The notes under the pieces: model-generated
What the model was told of the DNA's origin: nothing
Database searches by the model: none
The model's input: the letters and a program-made list of their open reading frames with translations, nothing else
Shown: positions 32,600 through 44,309 of the stretch, one piece after another
How positions within the stretch are numbered: the first letter of the stretch is position 1
Layout: every line of letters starts with the position of its first letter
Made by a program: the position numbers and the translations under genes
Assembly: GCA_023159155.1 (NCBI GenBank)
Contig: JAJNNX010000023.1
Location: 186,001-250,000, forward strand
Reading direction: 5' to 3'
Origin: Ustulina deusta
Taxonomy: Eukaryota; Ascomycota; Sordariomycetes; Xylariales; Xylariaceae
Length of the DNA: 64,000 nucleotides

Positions 32600-32635
32600 C
32601 TATTTATTTATTTATTATTTATTTAACATTAACGT
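32600..32635 (-). repeat. LINE copy 2 3' tail, (AAAT)n array
   Basis: The plus strand shows TATTTATTTATTTATTATTTATTTAA at the 3' boundary of the element. Copy 1 has (AATC)n at the same place. Confidence 0.75.
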
Positions 32636-32804
32636 GGGTGCTGTCCCTAGTTAGGGCTAACCACGCCTCCCAGAGCCATACATCGCAGGGTTATGGAGGG
32701 TTCTACATTATTATGTATTACATCTCAGTGCTGCTCACGTGCCTATCCACGCTATTGAAGGGTCTGGGTCTATCCAACCCGTCCTTGTTTCTCTCTTATA
32801 TTGA

Positions 32805-35800
32805 TTATCTCGGGCATATTTTCATGAAGAAGTCGGTCTTCTCCACGAACGTTGCCCATTCCACGCTCTCGTCCCCTAGAAATGTTGAATATGCCGCCCT
32901 CGGTGTCCGAGTCGGCATCAGCCTGTGTTTCCGCAATCGTCCGCAGAAGAAGATATGCTGGGGGCTTTTCCTTTCCCCACAGCTGCAATGGTTGTTTGAG
33001 TCAATATGACGAAAGCGTTCGTGATATTGGGCGAAGTCGCCGTGCCCGGATCTTGCTGCTAGCAGCCTATGTATTGTCTTTCTCTTAAAAGGGGCTAGAT
33101 GTTTCGAAACTGCTGTGTGAGTTCTGACTCCTTCGTATCTTGGCTCGCTTTGTGTTTCCCACCAGTCCATAAACTCTTTCTTTTCCTGTTTGTTGACAAA
33201 CCGTCGAGCCCATGCCACCGTTGGTGCGTTCGCAGCGCCCACGGCCAGCATAGCACCCTCCTTTGCGAGCTTGTCGGCAGCTTCGTTACCTTCGATGTCT
33301 TTGTGGCCCGGTATCCATTTGACGGTGACACCTGGTCCGTGTGCTTTAGCCAGTTCCTTAAAACGTATGAATTCGTTTCTCGATGACTCCGGTGGATTCC
33401 CGTTCAGTCCATCCACGACCGATGTGTTGTCTAGACAAACGAATATTCGCTTGCTGCGCCCGATCGCCCTTGCTGCTGCCAGCCCCATCAGTGCGCCATA
33501 TACCTCGGCGTCTACCACCTCGGCTTGTAATAGCCTGCCTTTGCCCCTGTATACCTCTTGAGTGGAGCCGCCTTTTCTGATTGTGTAGCCCCAGCCTGTG
33601 CGAGTGAGGCCTTGTTCCGTTACCTGAGATCCGTCTGAGTAGACTACCAGGTCATTGGTCTGGTCTCTTTGCCTGAGCCAGTCTCGGAAGAGCGTGGCTT
33701 CTTCTTCCTTGTCGCCTCGGTTAGGTGGCTTTGCGAATGATGGTTTGCTCATAGCTGGTCGCGCAAACGTGGGGACAAGCTGGTGACATCTCTGTAGCCT
33801 CGTCGCATTCTTTCGCGCTTGTACAGGGAGACGCCTTACGAGCGGGTGGTTCTTGTCGACTCGGCCAAGCCTAAGGCCATGGCGTCGCCTGATTGATTCC
33901 ACGAGGATCTCTGCCGGGGGGATCTGCGACTCGAAGTGCAGGATATGTGAGGGGTGTGTTTTCCAAACGGGCAGAACTGCCCGCATGGCTGTTCGCAGCA
34001 CCGCATCTATCTGTCGTAGCTGTTGCCTCACGCGGCAGGACGACTTCGACTCGTCCTTGTTCGTCTTGTCGAGACCCGGGTACCAGGCCTCCAGGCCATG
34101 AGTGAGGATCGGTATTACGCATGCTGTTACGGCCTTCCGTGCTGACTCCACTGGGAGTCCTCGGGCGGTATTGCATAGCCTCCGGATGTGGTTGGCTACG
34201 CGGCTTGCTTTGGTCGCCCAGTGCGTGACGTGGTCTTTGAACTTGAGTTTCCTGTCGAGTAGAATGCCCAGCCAGCGCATCGACGGCTCGGCCGTTTTCT
34301 CGTGGGTGCCGTGCCAAATCGGAGGGTTGTCGGTGTTTCTTTTTCTTGAGAAATGCATTACCTCTGTCTTCGCTGGGTCAAACTCGATCGCGTTATCAGT
34401 TCCCCATTCGATGAGCTCGCGTAGTTCTCGAGTCGCTTCGGTTGCTGTTTCCTCTAGCGTCTCTCCGATGTTCAGAATACTAACATCATCTGCATAGCCA
34501 AAGCGCCTTTTCCTGGTCCCCAGCTGTCGGCAGATAGGTTCTGTATATAGCATATACAGGATAGGGGACGCCGGCGACCCTTGTGGCAATCCACACTGGA
34601 GGGGTTCGATGTCTGTGACCGCGTCTTCGAAACGGATCCTGGCAGAGCGGGTTGTCATGAACGACTGGACCCATCTTATGAGGAGGTCGGGCCAACCTTG
34701 CGATCTCATCCGGACGACGAGTCTGCCAACAAGCGCGGCATCAAAAGCGCCCTTAACATCCGCCGTGCACAGCGTCGCAACCATGCCTTGATCAAGAGCT
34801 TGTTCGATATCGTGGATAAGCGCCGCCACCAAGTCGGTGGCGGCTCTCTTGGGAAGTGCCCCAAAGTGCTGTGGCGCTAGGGTGCCGCTTTCAATAACGG
34901 TCCATGCGATCCTTCGTGCTACTAGCCGCTCGAGACCCTTTCCCAGGCATGATAGTAACGAGATGGGTCGGTAGGCCCTGGGATCGGAGTAGTTCGCTTT
35001 GCCTGGTTTTGGGATCATGACGACTTCGGCTACCTTGAAAGGTCGCGGGTGATGTCCAGCTGTTAGGCATCTCTGGAAAAGGTCGGTGATGTGCGCCCCA
35101 ACAGCGGGCCAGCATGCTTTCAAAATCCGAACCGTAAGACCGTCTACGCCTGGGGAGGTACTCTTCGCTCCAATCGTGCATGACTCGACTTCGCTCGGGG
35201 AAATATGTTCTTCGAAGGGAATGGGTGATCTGTCGGGTGTAAGCTGTACCTTCCATGGCTCTGGGATGTCGTTGGTCGCGCTGTTCCTTTCCAGCGTCGC
35301 TTTTCGTAGTGCTTGGGCCTTGCCCAGCTGTGACTCAATGACAGAATTACCCACAATGATTGGTGGCGAGCTAAGTCCTGTGGTGAGTCTGTACCAGGAT
35401 ACAATCTTGAACACGTCTTTTGGCTCCTTGGCACCGTCGATGAGGCAGTGCTAGTACTGCTGTTTCGCTCGCCGTGTGACCTTTCGGAATTCCCGTCGGG
35501 CCATGATCTTGTCCTCCTGGCTGGTCGCGGCCCTTGTCGCCTTCTTATACTGAATAAGGCCGGTTGTACAGTCGTCATTCCACCAAACGTTGATCCCGAA
35601 ATTGGACGGCTTCTTGCCGACCATTTTGATAGCACCCTGGATAAGATCGACTATGACCTGGGCGAAGCGGTCCAGATCTTCGGCGCTAGAGCCTAACGGC
35701 GGGAGTTCATGGATCCTATCTTTTACTGTACTCGCGAGCTCAGGCAGTCGGTCGTCCGGGACAGTCCATTTCTTATTTCCAGGACGGCGGTTGAGGTCTT

Positions 35801-36500
35801 TGTTGATTGGCACAACAATCCGGAGCGTCTCATGGTCCGATGTAGAGTGTAGCGCCTCGCTAATTTGAGCCTCCGCTATTGGGACATTCGAAAAGGCTAA
35901 ATCTAGCACATGTCCGCCGTCATGGGTGGCCACGTTTGGCTCTGAGATCAGATCTAGTCCATGGTTGTGCATAGTTTCAGCAAGGGCTGCTCCACCGTAA
36001 TAGTTCAGATTTCTCTTGTCCCATGAGCTGTCACCAGCGTTGAAATCCCCCGCCATAACGCAGCCGAACGGTGGTGTCCACGCTTCTAGGATAGCATCGA
36101 CTCTTCGTGGGTCATCGCTTGGCCGGTATACACTAGCAAAGGTGATGCCTCTAACCTTGACCCAGGTAATGTCCCTTGTTTTATATGGCCGTCGTTGGTC
36201 TGCCTTAAGGTGCTTCCGTACGTATATCAGAGACCTTGGCCTCGTTACATCGCTATCCCAGGTGTCTACCGGGGAAAAGATATTGTAGTTGGGGTGGGTT
36301 TTTACCGCCATTCTTGTACGCGGCGGTATGCCCACCCACGGTTCTTGCATCAGTATGATGTCTACTCTTTCGTTGTCGTGATCGGCTAGGTTTAATGCCA
36401 GTTCAGTTGGGTCTATGCTTTTCTGCCCGCCAGCTGCGTTCACTGAGTGTATAACTAGGTGGCCGTGTCGGGTATGTGATGACTTCTTTTGCACGTTCAT
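32805..36500 (-). pseudogene. LINE copy 2 ORF2: endonuclease / reverse transcriptase / RNase H, one nonsense codon
   Basis: The frame runs from ATG 36498-36500 to 32805, about 1,231 residues, broken only by TAG at 35451-35453 (Tyr-*-His where copy 1 has Tyr-Trp-His). The endonuclease (residues 1-230) shows MQEPWVG, AGDFNAGDSSW and STSDHET. The reverse transcriptase shows TADVKGAFDAALVGRL, GLPQGSPASP and FGYADD. RNase H shows VVYSDGSQ, VVDAEVYGA, CLDNTSV and WIPGHKDIEGNEAADKLAKE. The end carries CSCGERKSPQHIFFCGR. Everything else needed for target-primed reverse transcription appears present, so this copy was the more recent or less mutated for ORF2. The start overlaps the ORF1 stop (ATGA). 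Confidence 0.9.
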
Positions 36501-38134
36501 TGACGTACAACAATAGTGTCTGGATTCTCATCGGGCTGCGGTTCTTCCCTAACCGGGGCCGGTCTGTCGACCTCCATAACAGTCGAAAAGTCTGTTTGCT
36601 GGCTACCCTCGTCTTGCATCACCTCTTCCGCTCCGTTAGTCTTTTCGATCGCTGCTACCTTCTTTGCCTCGTTGTGGGCATGTGATCGCGCTCTAGCTCC
36701 AGCCAGCCGAATCTCCTTGAGCTGGTCTATGGTAGGCCTATGTATCTTTCCTCCCCTGATCTTAGGTCGGGCTGGGCATGTCTCCGAGGTGGCGGCGTGC
36801 GGGCCGCTGCAATTTATACACTTGGGGACAATCTTCTGACAAGTGCCCTCGTAAGTAGTACCGGCACAGTTCGGGCAGATCTCTCTTTCGCACCAGTAGT
36901 TCCTCCCGTAAAAGCCTAGGCAGCGTTTGCATTGGGTGATTTTCGGATTGCGGTGGGATCGCGAGAAGTTGATCGAATGGGCAAACAGCCTAAAGGGATT
37001 CGCGATTTCCTCCGTAAAGGCCACCATCCAGGTCGTCTCTATGTCGTTCTCTGAAGTGTTCTTAGATATAGCGCACTTCACCGGTCGCACCCCGGTCTGC
37101 GCCTCAGCTTCGTTAGCAACAATGCTCTTGTTGATGTTTATGGTCAGCCCCTCTGCGCTCATGACCTTTCTAGGACATCCCTTAATCTTATAGTAGTACT
37201 ACACTACATGCTCCTCTACAGCTTTCGCCTTAAGAATGTCGAGTATTTCAGTTCGGTACGCCAAGAGTTTTCTCTGTGTGGCCTCGTCGTTCGGATGGAG
37301 TACAAATCCGGTGGCGCACCGTGTGACCTCTCGAAGCTCTCGGAGGTCAAGTCCCAGTCGTCTGGTGAGTGTCGACTTGACACCGTACGGTTCGAGCCTA
37401 GTGTTGTCCATGCGTACAAAGATGCGATAGTCCTTGCTCGTTTTTCTCGTCAGAGAGAGAGTCCTAACCCTAGCGGAAGGCTTCTTAGAATCGTCAGCCC
37501 CTCAGTACCCATTAGTTGTTGTTGGTTGGCCGGCCTTGGAAGAGGCGGCAATTTGTGCGTAGGTTGTCTTTCCGGGGGTTTCTACTGTCCGGAAGTTTCC
37601 AGCCGCTCGCTAGCGCGATCCAGAGCTTCCCAGCCATTCGTTAAAGCAGCCTGCAAAAAAGGTGCTAAACTCCTTTGCGTATGGATACAGTTCCGTGCCG
37701 GCTTTTTGCAGCGTCTTGTCAATAGCGTCTGCACAGTCTTAGAACATTTTCGTCTTTGCCTCGTATAACTTTCTGTCTTTGTCCAGTGCACGGGCAACCT
37801 GGTCATGGCAGTCTGTAGGAGCGGGCCTAACCTCTACATCTCGTGTCTGTTGGCCGAGGTCCGCTTGGCCATCGGTTCGCGGCCTCTCCAGTCCGTTGGT
37901 GTTGTTTGCACGGCCGGTTCCCTCCTTGCCATGCAGGGGCGAAGATTGAGGCAGGTCTGCTGCGGTGACTAGCGACGGGCTATCCGCGATGTTTTCGAGC
38001 AGTACCTGGCGTAGTCTGCTCGGGGTGACGAGGCCCGATACCTTCTTTGGGGCCCCATTCATGAACGGTCCGTTCTCCGCAGCTTTTGCTGCGGGCGCCG
38101 GTGTGCCCGGCGCGTTAATCAGACCTGTATCCAT
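36497..38134 (-). pseudogene. LINE copy 2 ORF1, gag-like, several stops
   Basis: It is homologous throughout to ORF1 of copy 1: the Pro/Ala-rich start, MDNTRLEPYGVKSTL, zinc knuckles (CKRCLGFYGRNYWC, CPNCAGTTYEGTC, CINCSGPHAATSETC) and a charged tail. Stops are TAA at 37739-37741 (CAA in copy 1), TAG at 37610-37612, TGA at 37502-37504 and TAG at 37199-37201 (TGG in copy 1). The first and last are CpA/TpG->TpA changes. No functional ORF1 protein can be made from this copy. Confidence 0.87.
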
Positions 38135-38223
38135 TGGCCGATGCAAAATTTTGCATATGCCGACAGTCGATATATATGTACTTCTGTCACGTGCGTAAAT
38201 TGTATATGATTTAAGGTAGCGCC

Positions 38224-41200
38224 CTAACAGTGAGCATCTTCTGGTAGTAAGAGCTCATCAATAAGTAGAAAATCCTCTTCGATATTGTTTAAGAGTTCTG
38301 AGGACTGGGGCAAAGGCACCGAGATAGAAGGTTTCAGCGATTCCAGCGCTTTAAGCATAGCTTCGTCTGATATATCCTCGGAGTCCACTTCGACGTCCGC
38401 CAAAACAGGTTTCAAAACGGTGGTTTGAGTCGCTCCACGCCCGACGTTTCTAAATACCGATGCCGGAATATTCGGCTCCAAAGTCTTCATAACCTGTGTT
38501 CCTACAATTTCTTCGCAGCTGAAGTGACACAAGATAGTCTCATTTGGTGCCGTGAAAGCGACGGGGAATTTTATGTCCAACCCATTTGACTGGTCAAGAT
38601 TCTTCATATTCCCATGCCAGAAATATGCTAGGTTCCCATCTGAGGTCAGTGCTATGAAAGTCAACGCAGGAATCCTATCCTTCCAGGATGGCACTGCTTT
38701 GGTATTGCGGTGCCCCAAGCGTACTTTGACAGTCACCGAAACCAGGCCATCTGACGCAAAACTCGGTCCTTTAGACTCAACGATATCGGCTTCCAACGTA
38801 AGTCGTGGAAAGTTGTCTAGTATTTTCTGGACATCTCGGCCGCATGGGGGATTTCTGCTAGCGATTCGCTCGATGTCAAGGATTCCTTTGTCTGCCACAC
38901 CCAGAACTGTATGGACCCCATAACTTATCCAATTTCGAACAGCCACTGGACCAAAACCTGGGATCTGAGACAGCTGTGCCGGTTTATCCTCCCAGGCTTG
39001 AGCCGCTACAGAACGGCTAAGTTCGAGTGCGACTTTGGTACCTGATCCGTCTCCTTCGAATACTTTGCAATCGATCACGCAACGGACAAGGCGCTTCAAA
39101 CGATCAAATATCATTGGCTTCTCTCTTAGTAAATCTTGGCGAATAATGTTAGTGCTCTTCTCTGTTGACAGATCAACACCTCCAAGATAGATTTGCACTA
39201 TCATGAAGATTTTGTGCCAAGTAAGTGTTAGCGTTTCTCGAATCGGGTGCAGGACCAGAGGCAATTTGTTTAGTTTCCGAAAGACAGCTCGCTCAGCTGG
39301 CTTAAACCTAAAGTCTTTGAATTCCACAGCCTTGCAAATGATAGTGAGCTACAAGCACGTTAGCACGCAATGATGGAACGTGTTTGCTAAGTTTACGCAC
39401 CATCTTTTCAATGCTAGCGGCCCGAGGAATCGAAAGGAGCAGCTTCATGGTTTCGAATTGAATCATGTACTTGGACATAGCTTGGCCATACTCGGTGCAC
39501 ATGAGCGGCGTGTGTTTAGTCACCAGTCCATGATCTTGTAGAAACTTCACATCGCGCTCGCACCACTCTCCCATTTGCTCGTCGGCGCCAGCTGCATCTC
39601 GAACATTTTCCAGCTTGTACAAGGAAGGTGATTGCCGTACTCGTACGCTCAGAAATGTGCCGCTAATCCACTTCTTCGCCGTTTGGATGTCTTGGATCGT
39701 CCCAAGTCCAATTTCTGAATTCAGGTGCTCCAGCAAATTCCGATGCAACGTGCTCTCGAGTAGTTCTTCGCCCGAAGCAAGTTTCTTATATCGCTGGACG
39801 TTTGCTAGTCTCGTCATGATAATAGCAGCAGCGCTGTTGTCAAATTGTGGGCGGCCAGCGCGTCCCATCATTTGCATGAGCTCCAAATCTGAGTATTCTT
39901 GAGGTCCATCATCCGTGTAGTGGTTGGTTCCCTTAATAACGACAGTATGACAAGGCAGATTTACACCAACAGCTAGAGTAGACGTGCAGCAGATAACATG
40001 AAGCTGTCCACTAAGGAAGCTCATCTCGATCGTAGCTCTATCTTTGGCATCAAGGCCTGCGTGATGAAATGCAATACCGTAAGGAACTAGCTCTTGTAGG
40101 TCCTGCGAGAACACAGGAATGCGATTGTTTGGTGATGGCCATGGCCGGTCGTTAGCACGACAGGTCGACCACCATTCTGCGAGAGATCGAGCTGTACGTT
40201 GGCACGACCTTCGTGTAAAGCAGAATACCATAATCGGCTTCCCCTCGGAATGTTTTGCGAGTAGAAGATTCAGCTTTCCGTCGAGCGCCTTTTCAAATAT
40301 GAAGTCATTAGGCGCGCCTCCATAACCGTATACATACCTCTGCAACTTGACAGGTCGCAGCTCTTGTCCAAAAACTTCAAATCTTGCTGGTTCGAGTTGG
40401 TTTTGGTGATCACGGCCAAGCCATCTAGCGACATCATCGATGTTGGAGACCGTTGCACTGATAGCAACAAAGCGAATGCTGCCTCCAATAGTCTTCATAC
40501 GAGACACCACAGCTTCGAGGGTTCCACCTCGGGTATCTTTTAGAATTTGGACTTCATCGATGAGCACAAGGCGGACCAACGCTAGTAATCTTCGATGATC
40601 CCTCCATTTCCTCGTAATGGAATCCCACTTCTCGGGCGTAGTAACAATAATGGATGCGCTACCAACTCGGTGGGCCTCAGCTTGAGAAGTGTCGCCAGTG
40701 AGCTCGACACATTGTAATTTCATGTGACTGAATTTCGTCTGCCAATCTCTTGTCTTCTCAGAGCACAAAGATTTGGTTGGAGCTTGGTAGACAATTTTGA
40801 AGTTGCCTCCTCCCTGGCTTGAGACAAGCTTACAGATCGCCATTTCCAAGATTGCGGTTTTGCCAGAGCCGGTTGGCGCAGAAATGACAACGTTGTCATT
40901 CGTTCCATATACCAGTGGGAAACATCTGGATTGCACAGCATTGAATAGCTGAAATGGGAAGACGTCGCGGAATTTGTCAGGCAGCGATTGACGTGGGTCA
41001 ACAAGGCGCGTATTGTTCACGATAGGCGGCAGGTTAGGCGCATGGTCGAGGTCGAGCTGAAGTTTCTTCGGGGCCAATTTATTATGTTTGACAATTTGCC
41101 CTTTCCTCTCTAGGCTCATACGAAGGACTGAATTGTCCAGCATTCGAGGGCGAGCTACCCGTCAGAGGGGAGTTAACTGATGGCGTTGTGTTTGCTGAAG

Positions 41201-41960
41201 ATACGTCAGTTTTCTTTTCTTTTTGTTTCTAGTTATAAGCCTCACCATTATAGAAGGCAGGTGTAAATACTTGTGTTCCACCCTGGATCTCTCCGGCTCT
41301 CTGTATACTGTTTCGACTGGAGATCGACGAGGCGGATGGGAAAAGTTGAGATGATTCGACCCGGGTTAGGGTGCTCCGCACCGACAATTGTTGTGGGAAT
41401 ACTCGAGGGGAGCCCAGAGGAAGTTGGATGTCATGGATAGACGATCCACGATCGAGTTCTATATACTCGTTGCCACGGTGGTGCGCAGTGCTTTGAAATG
41501 ATGATCGGTGATCACGGTCTCTGGGTACAAATGGCCTGGAGTGATGATTTGCATCTCCTAGAACACGACTAGTACTATTAGAGAAGCCTCCAATGCTCGG
41601 AGGACGATATGCAGGTTGTGGCTGATCAAGCACAGTCGTCAGACAACCTATAGAGCGGACGAAATCAGGCGATTAGTCAGTTTATTAAACTAGTTTCACA
41701 AACAACACGAAGGTAGTAGGCATACCAAAGTCGACTAGATCTTCATACACAGTTGGGCCATTTGTGATCTGGCCTAACCCACCGGCAAGGCTCTCTCGGT
41801 TCCAGCTAGTGGGCGTAAATGTCCGAGATCGCTGGTATTGTGTTTCGGGAAAGAGGCTGCTCGGAGAATCAATGATTCGCTGAATATGATTGTCATGATC
41901 ACCGCCACTGGCGGGGCCATAGATATGGCTACGATTGCTAAATCGGGAACCTCGAGACAT
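38224..41960 (-). CDS. HFM1: HFM1/Mer3 meiotic DNA helicase, 4 exons, C-terminus ends at LINE junction
   Basis: HFM1/Mer3 is an SF2 Ski2-like helicase that promotes meiotic crossovers. The exons are 41960-41726, 41647-41246, 41154-39401 and 39348-38224. Introns 41648-41725, 41155-41245 (GTGAGG...GGGTAG) and 39349-39400 (GTGCGT...GTGCTAACG...TTGTAG) all keep phase and give 1,171 residues. Residues 1-230 are a polar N-terminus. Helicase motifs are APTGSGKT (about 305-312), DEVQ (about 411), GVNLPCHTVVIKGT and MMGRAGRPQFD. A winged helix and Sec63-type domain follow, with a helix-hairpin-helix-like IPGFGPVAVRNW. The C-terminal zinc finger seen in other family members is absent. The TAG stop (38224-38226) lies within the sequence shared by the 5' ends of both LINE copies, so the natural end was probably lost by the insertion. 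No internal stop is seen. Confidence 0.87.
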
Positions 41961-42985
41961 GGTTTTGCAATGATTGAATTAATGGAGATTTTAATATGAT
42001 ATAGGAGAGATAACCTTCAGGGGGCCGCGGATATGCACTAACTCAATATAGCTAGGTTGTAGGGAGGTCTCGGAAGATGGCGGTGATGAATTGTAAAGGA
42101 GACGAGAATGCGAGAAGAATGAGGTAGAGAATGACAATTGCGCACCGCCCAAATTTTAAAAGTGCCGCTATTGCCTTCATCTTTGCTCTTGCCACTGATG
42201 TCTGCCGCCTTGAAGCAGGCGATGCTCCTTCCTTCATAGAAGCTGTTAGTCAAGAATCACGTGATGGCCCGTCGAAGGATTGTGACTTACTATGCGATGC
42301 ACATCTGGAATAGGCGTTATCGATATTGATATGGACGGGTCTTCAAAATACAGTGTTCGAACTGCTCCTTTTTGTCTGATAGCACCCATATCAGCGATGG
42401 GCGCTGATGGGACACGAGGAACTCATTGTACGATATGTGCGTAGCCTTGGTACGTGGGATATAGAAAGACATATTGAAAATATAGAGACTCTTGCTGGCG
42501 ATGTGAAGGAGCCTTGGCTATTGTTGTTGCAGCAACTAGCTAGGTACTGCTACGGATGCCAATCACACGGAAGGGCTGGTCTAGCCACCAACAAAATCGA
42601 TGTGAAATATATATAGATAACGGATACTATTAACTGGCACTGACCACACGAAGGAATGCTGTGATCTCATCACTGCTGTCAGCGAGCAGCCGGGAGGGTA
42701 CCTTACATTTCAATAGGCTGGAGCGCGGTACATTCATCAATCTAAAGTCCAACGGAGGGTTTCTGCGTTGAGCAGCGAAATCAATACATCTGAAACGAAC
42801 CGAACAACAGAACCGCGCTAAGGCAGCCTAACTATGCCTCAGCCATCACTTCCAAGCCGATCAGAGCTATTCGCGTCTCCCTCCACCCACTACACTATCT
42901 CCGTCTCCGACCTCTAGCCAATCGTTACAGCGAAGACCTCCCTTCTCAAGCCCCTCGGTCCACATACCTGCACCAGCATCGGCTC
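41961..42985. other. No gene seen; HFM1 upstream region
   Basis: Short frames only. It should contain the HFM1 promoter, but no clear TATA or binding site was picked out. Confidence 0.35.
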
Positions 42986-43430
42986 CTGATCAGAGATGGC
43001 TCCTTCTGCTGCGATTGGTCCCGTGGCCGTCCGACCTTTTTGCGTCCACGTCGCTCATGGGACGTCCCGGCCCCCTGCGTATTGGGTGGTTCGACGCACC
43101 TGACGTGCGCGTCCAATGAGAGCTTTCTTAGGAAGAACTGTTGCGCGAACTCTCTACGTGCTCATGCATTGGTAAGTGCTAGCCTGGGGCTTGTGCATTT
43201 CACTTGTACCGGTCGACGTTCCTTCGCGCTGACTGCGAACACTTCCAGTGGGCGACTGTTCCGCGGACGCGAGTACGAACCGAACCTCCCCGATGCCCAT
43301 CACCTCGTGCGCGGCATCGTCGCCGCCCTCGACCTGCCCCTAACATTCGGCAACGTCTTTGTCGAGGATAGTCACGACAACGCCTGGGTATGGTCAGCCG
43401 ACGTCGTGACCCCGCATGTGGAGCGCCTGC

Positions 43431-43622
43431 TGTCAGAATTATTGGGTTAAGTTGCAGAGACTAGTCCTGGGCTAATTACCTAAAGGGCTGAGCAGAGTCT
43501 GCTCAGCCCCTAAGGACCCGCCACACTATTTATTAGGACACACCTCAGAGAGAGAGCGAGACACGCTCTCACAACAATACAACAAGATACACCCTCAATT
43601 GACTGGCTCGCTTATTCTGACA
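43431..43622. mobile_element. Solo LTR (192 bp) with 5-bp target-site duplication
   Basis: The element starts TGTCAGAAT and ends ATTCTGACA, perfect 9-bp inverted termini with the TG...CA ends of LTRs. It is flanked by CCTGC on both sides (43426-43430 and 43623-43627). It carries a TATTTATTA box and an internal 12-bp hairpin. No internal retrotransposon genes are present, so it is the product of LTR-LTR recombination. Part of its sequence (CAATACAAC...CCCTCAATTGA..G.CTCGC) recurs in degraded form near 56878-56925. Confidence 0.85.
43485..43509. repeat. Perfect 12-bp inverted repeat inside the solo LTR
   Basis: The arms GGGCTGAGCAGA and TCTGCTCAGCCC have a one-base spacer. Located in the LTR, it could fold in the RNA as a terminator or packaging-type hairpin (inference). 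Confidence 0.75.
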
Positions 43623-43765
43623 CCTGCAGCGACAGGGCTTGGATCATGAGCAATGGGCCCAGGTCGCCGCCGCCATACACGGCTTCAGAGGTATGATTCG
43701 CAGGCACGGCGATCACTCGATCACTGAATATTGCTGTCACTGTCACCAGCACAGATTTGACGAGT

Positions 43766-44200
43766 TCATCTCGACCAAAATATTTGGCCAGCGCCGTACC
43801 TTGCCGGCCAGAAGTTTCTGGTATGCTGAGAATTCGTGACCTGACATATCCGGTGAGCATTCGCGAACGTCAAAGGTTTTCGGAGCTCCTCCACCCAGAG
43901 TCCAAAGGCGTTACCATAAAGCTTGAAGTCTGCCGCAAGGGGTAATATCACACGGGAAAGTGGTACTTTGCCCTCGTTGAACCTGTAGTGCGTTTGGGTA
44001 AAGCATTTAATTGTCGACGGTAGCGAGATGCCCTGCATATCGGCCGTTCTGTAACATCGAAGTGGTTGACAATTATTGAGTAGGATCTCGGGTTTTGAAG
44101 AACTGACGGGGCGGCTCGGGTGTGCCAAAGTACTCAAGATCCGCCAAGTAGCATTGCGGTAGGCGGATAGGTAGCTCGGAATATCTAGGTCAAAGATCAC
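43766..44200 (-). pseudogene. Unrecognised conserved-looking fungal gene fragment
   Basis: The 144-codon open frame has protein-like composition, for example DIPSYLSAYRNATWRILSTL, SLPSTIKCFTQTHYRF and RVILPLAADFKLYG. It lacks a clear start or end of its own and is bordered by a LINE fragment. It is reminiscent of the large DUF3638-type fungal proteins, but I am not sure of this. The upstream frame is lost at the LINE junction. Confidence 0.4.
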
Positions 44201-44309
44201 GGCGGACTTGGCCGGATCGTCCTTGGGGAGAAACGCCTCCTGAATTTGAATATTGATGTGATTCCGAGTGCGCCAGTGCCAACACTTTGTACACCCTCAC
44301 ACATCACTC

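Larger units (their letters stand above)
32601..38230 (-). mobile_element. LINE copy 2 (Tad-clade), full length, minus strand
   Basis: Same family and same layout as the copy at 5143-10699. The 5' end (CTGTTAGGGCGCTACCTT read on the minus strand) lies at 38230, exactly on the last codons of HFM1. The 3' end is an (AAAT)n tail at 32601-32633. ORF2 has one nonsense codon only, while ORF1 has several. It lies between the Argonaute gene and HFM1. No clear target-site duplication was found. Confidence 0.9.
43040..43839 (+). pseudogene. Unrecognised gene fragment interrupted by a solo LTR
   Basis: A GC-rich frame with coding character (GREYEPNLPDAHHLVRGI, FVEDSHDNAWVW, DVVTPHVERL) stops at 43450, but only because the solo LTR begins at 43431. 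Removing the LTR and one copy of the CCTGC duplication joins the frame exactly to the next open segment (LQRQGLDHEQWAQVAAA, GFRGMIRRHG), which ends at 43837-43839. An upstream part (from about 42997) is open only in pieces and may carry an intron (GTAAGTGC near 43171). I do not recognise the family. Confidence 0.5.
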
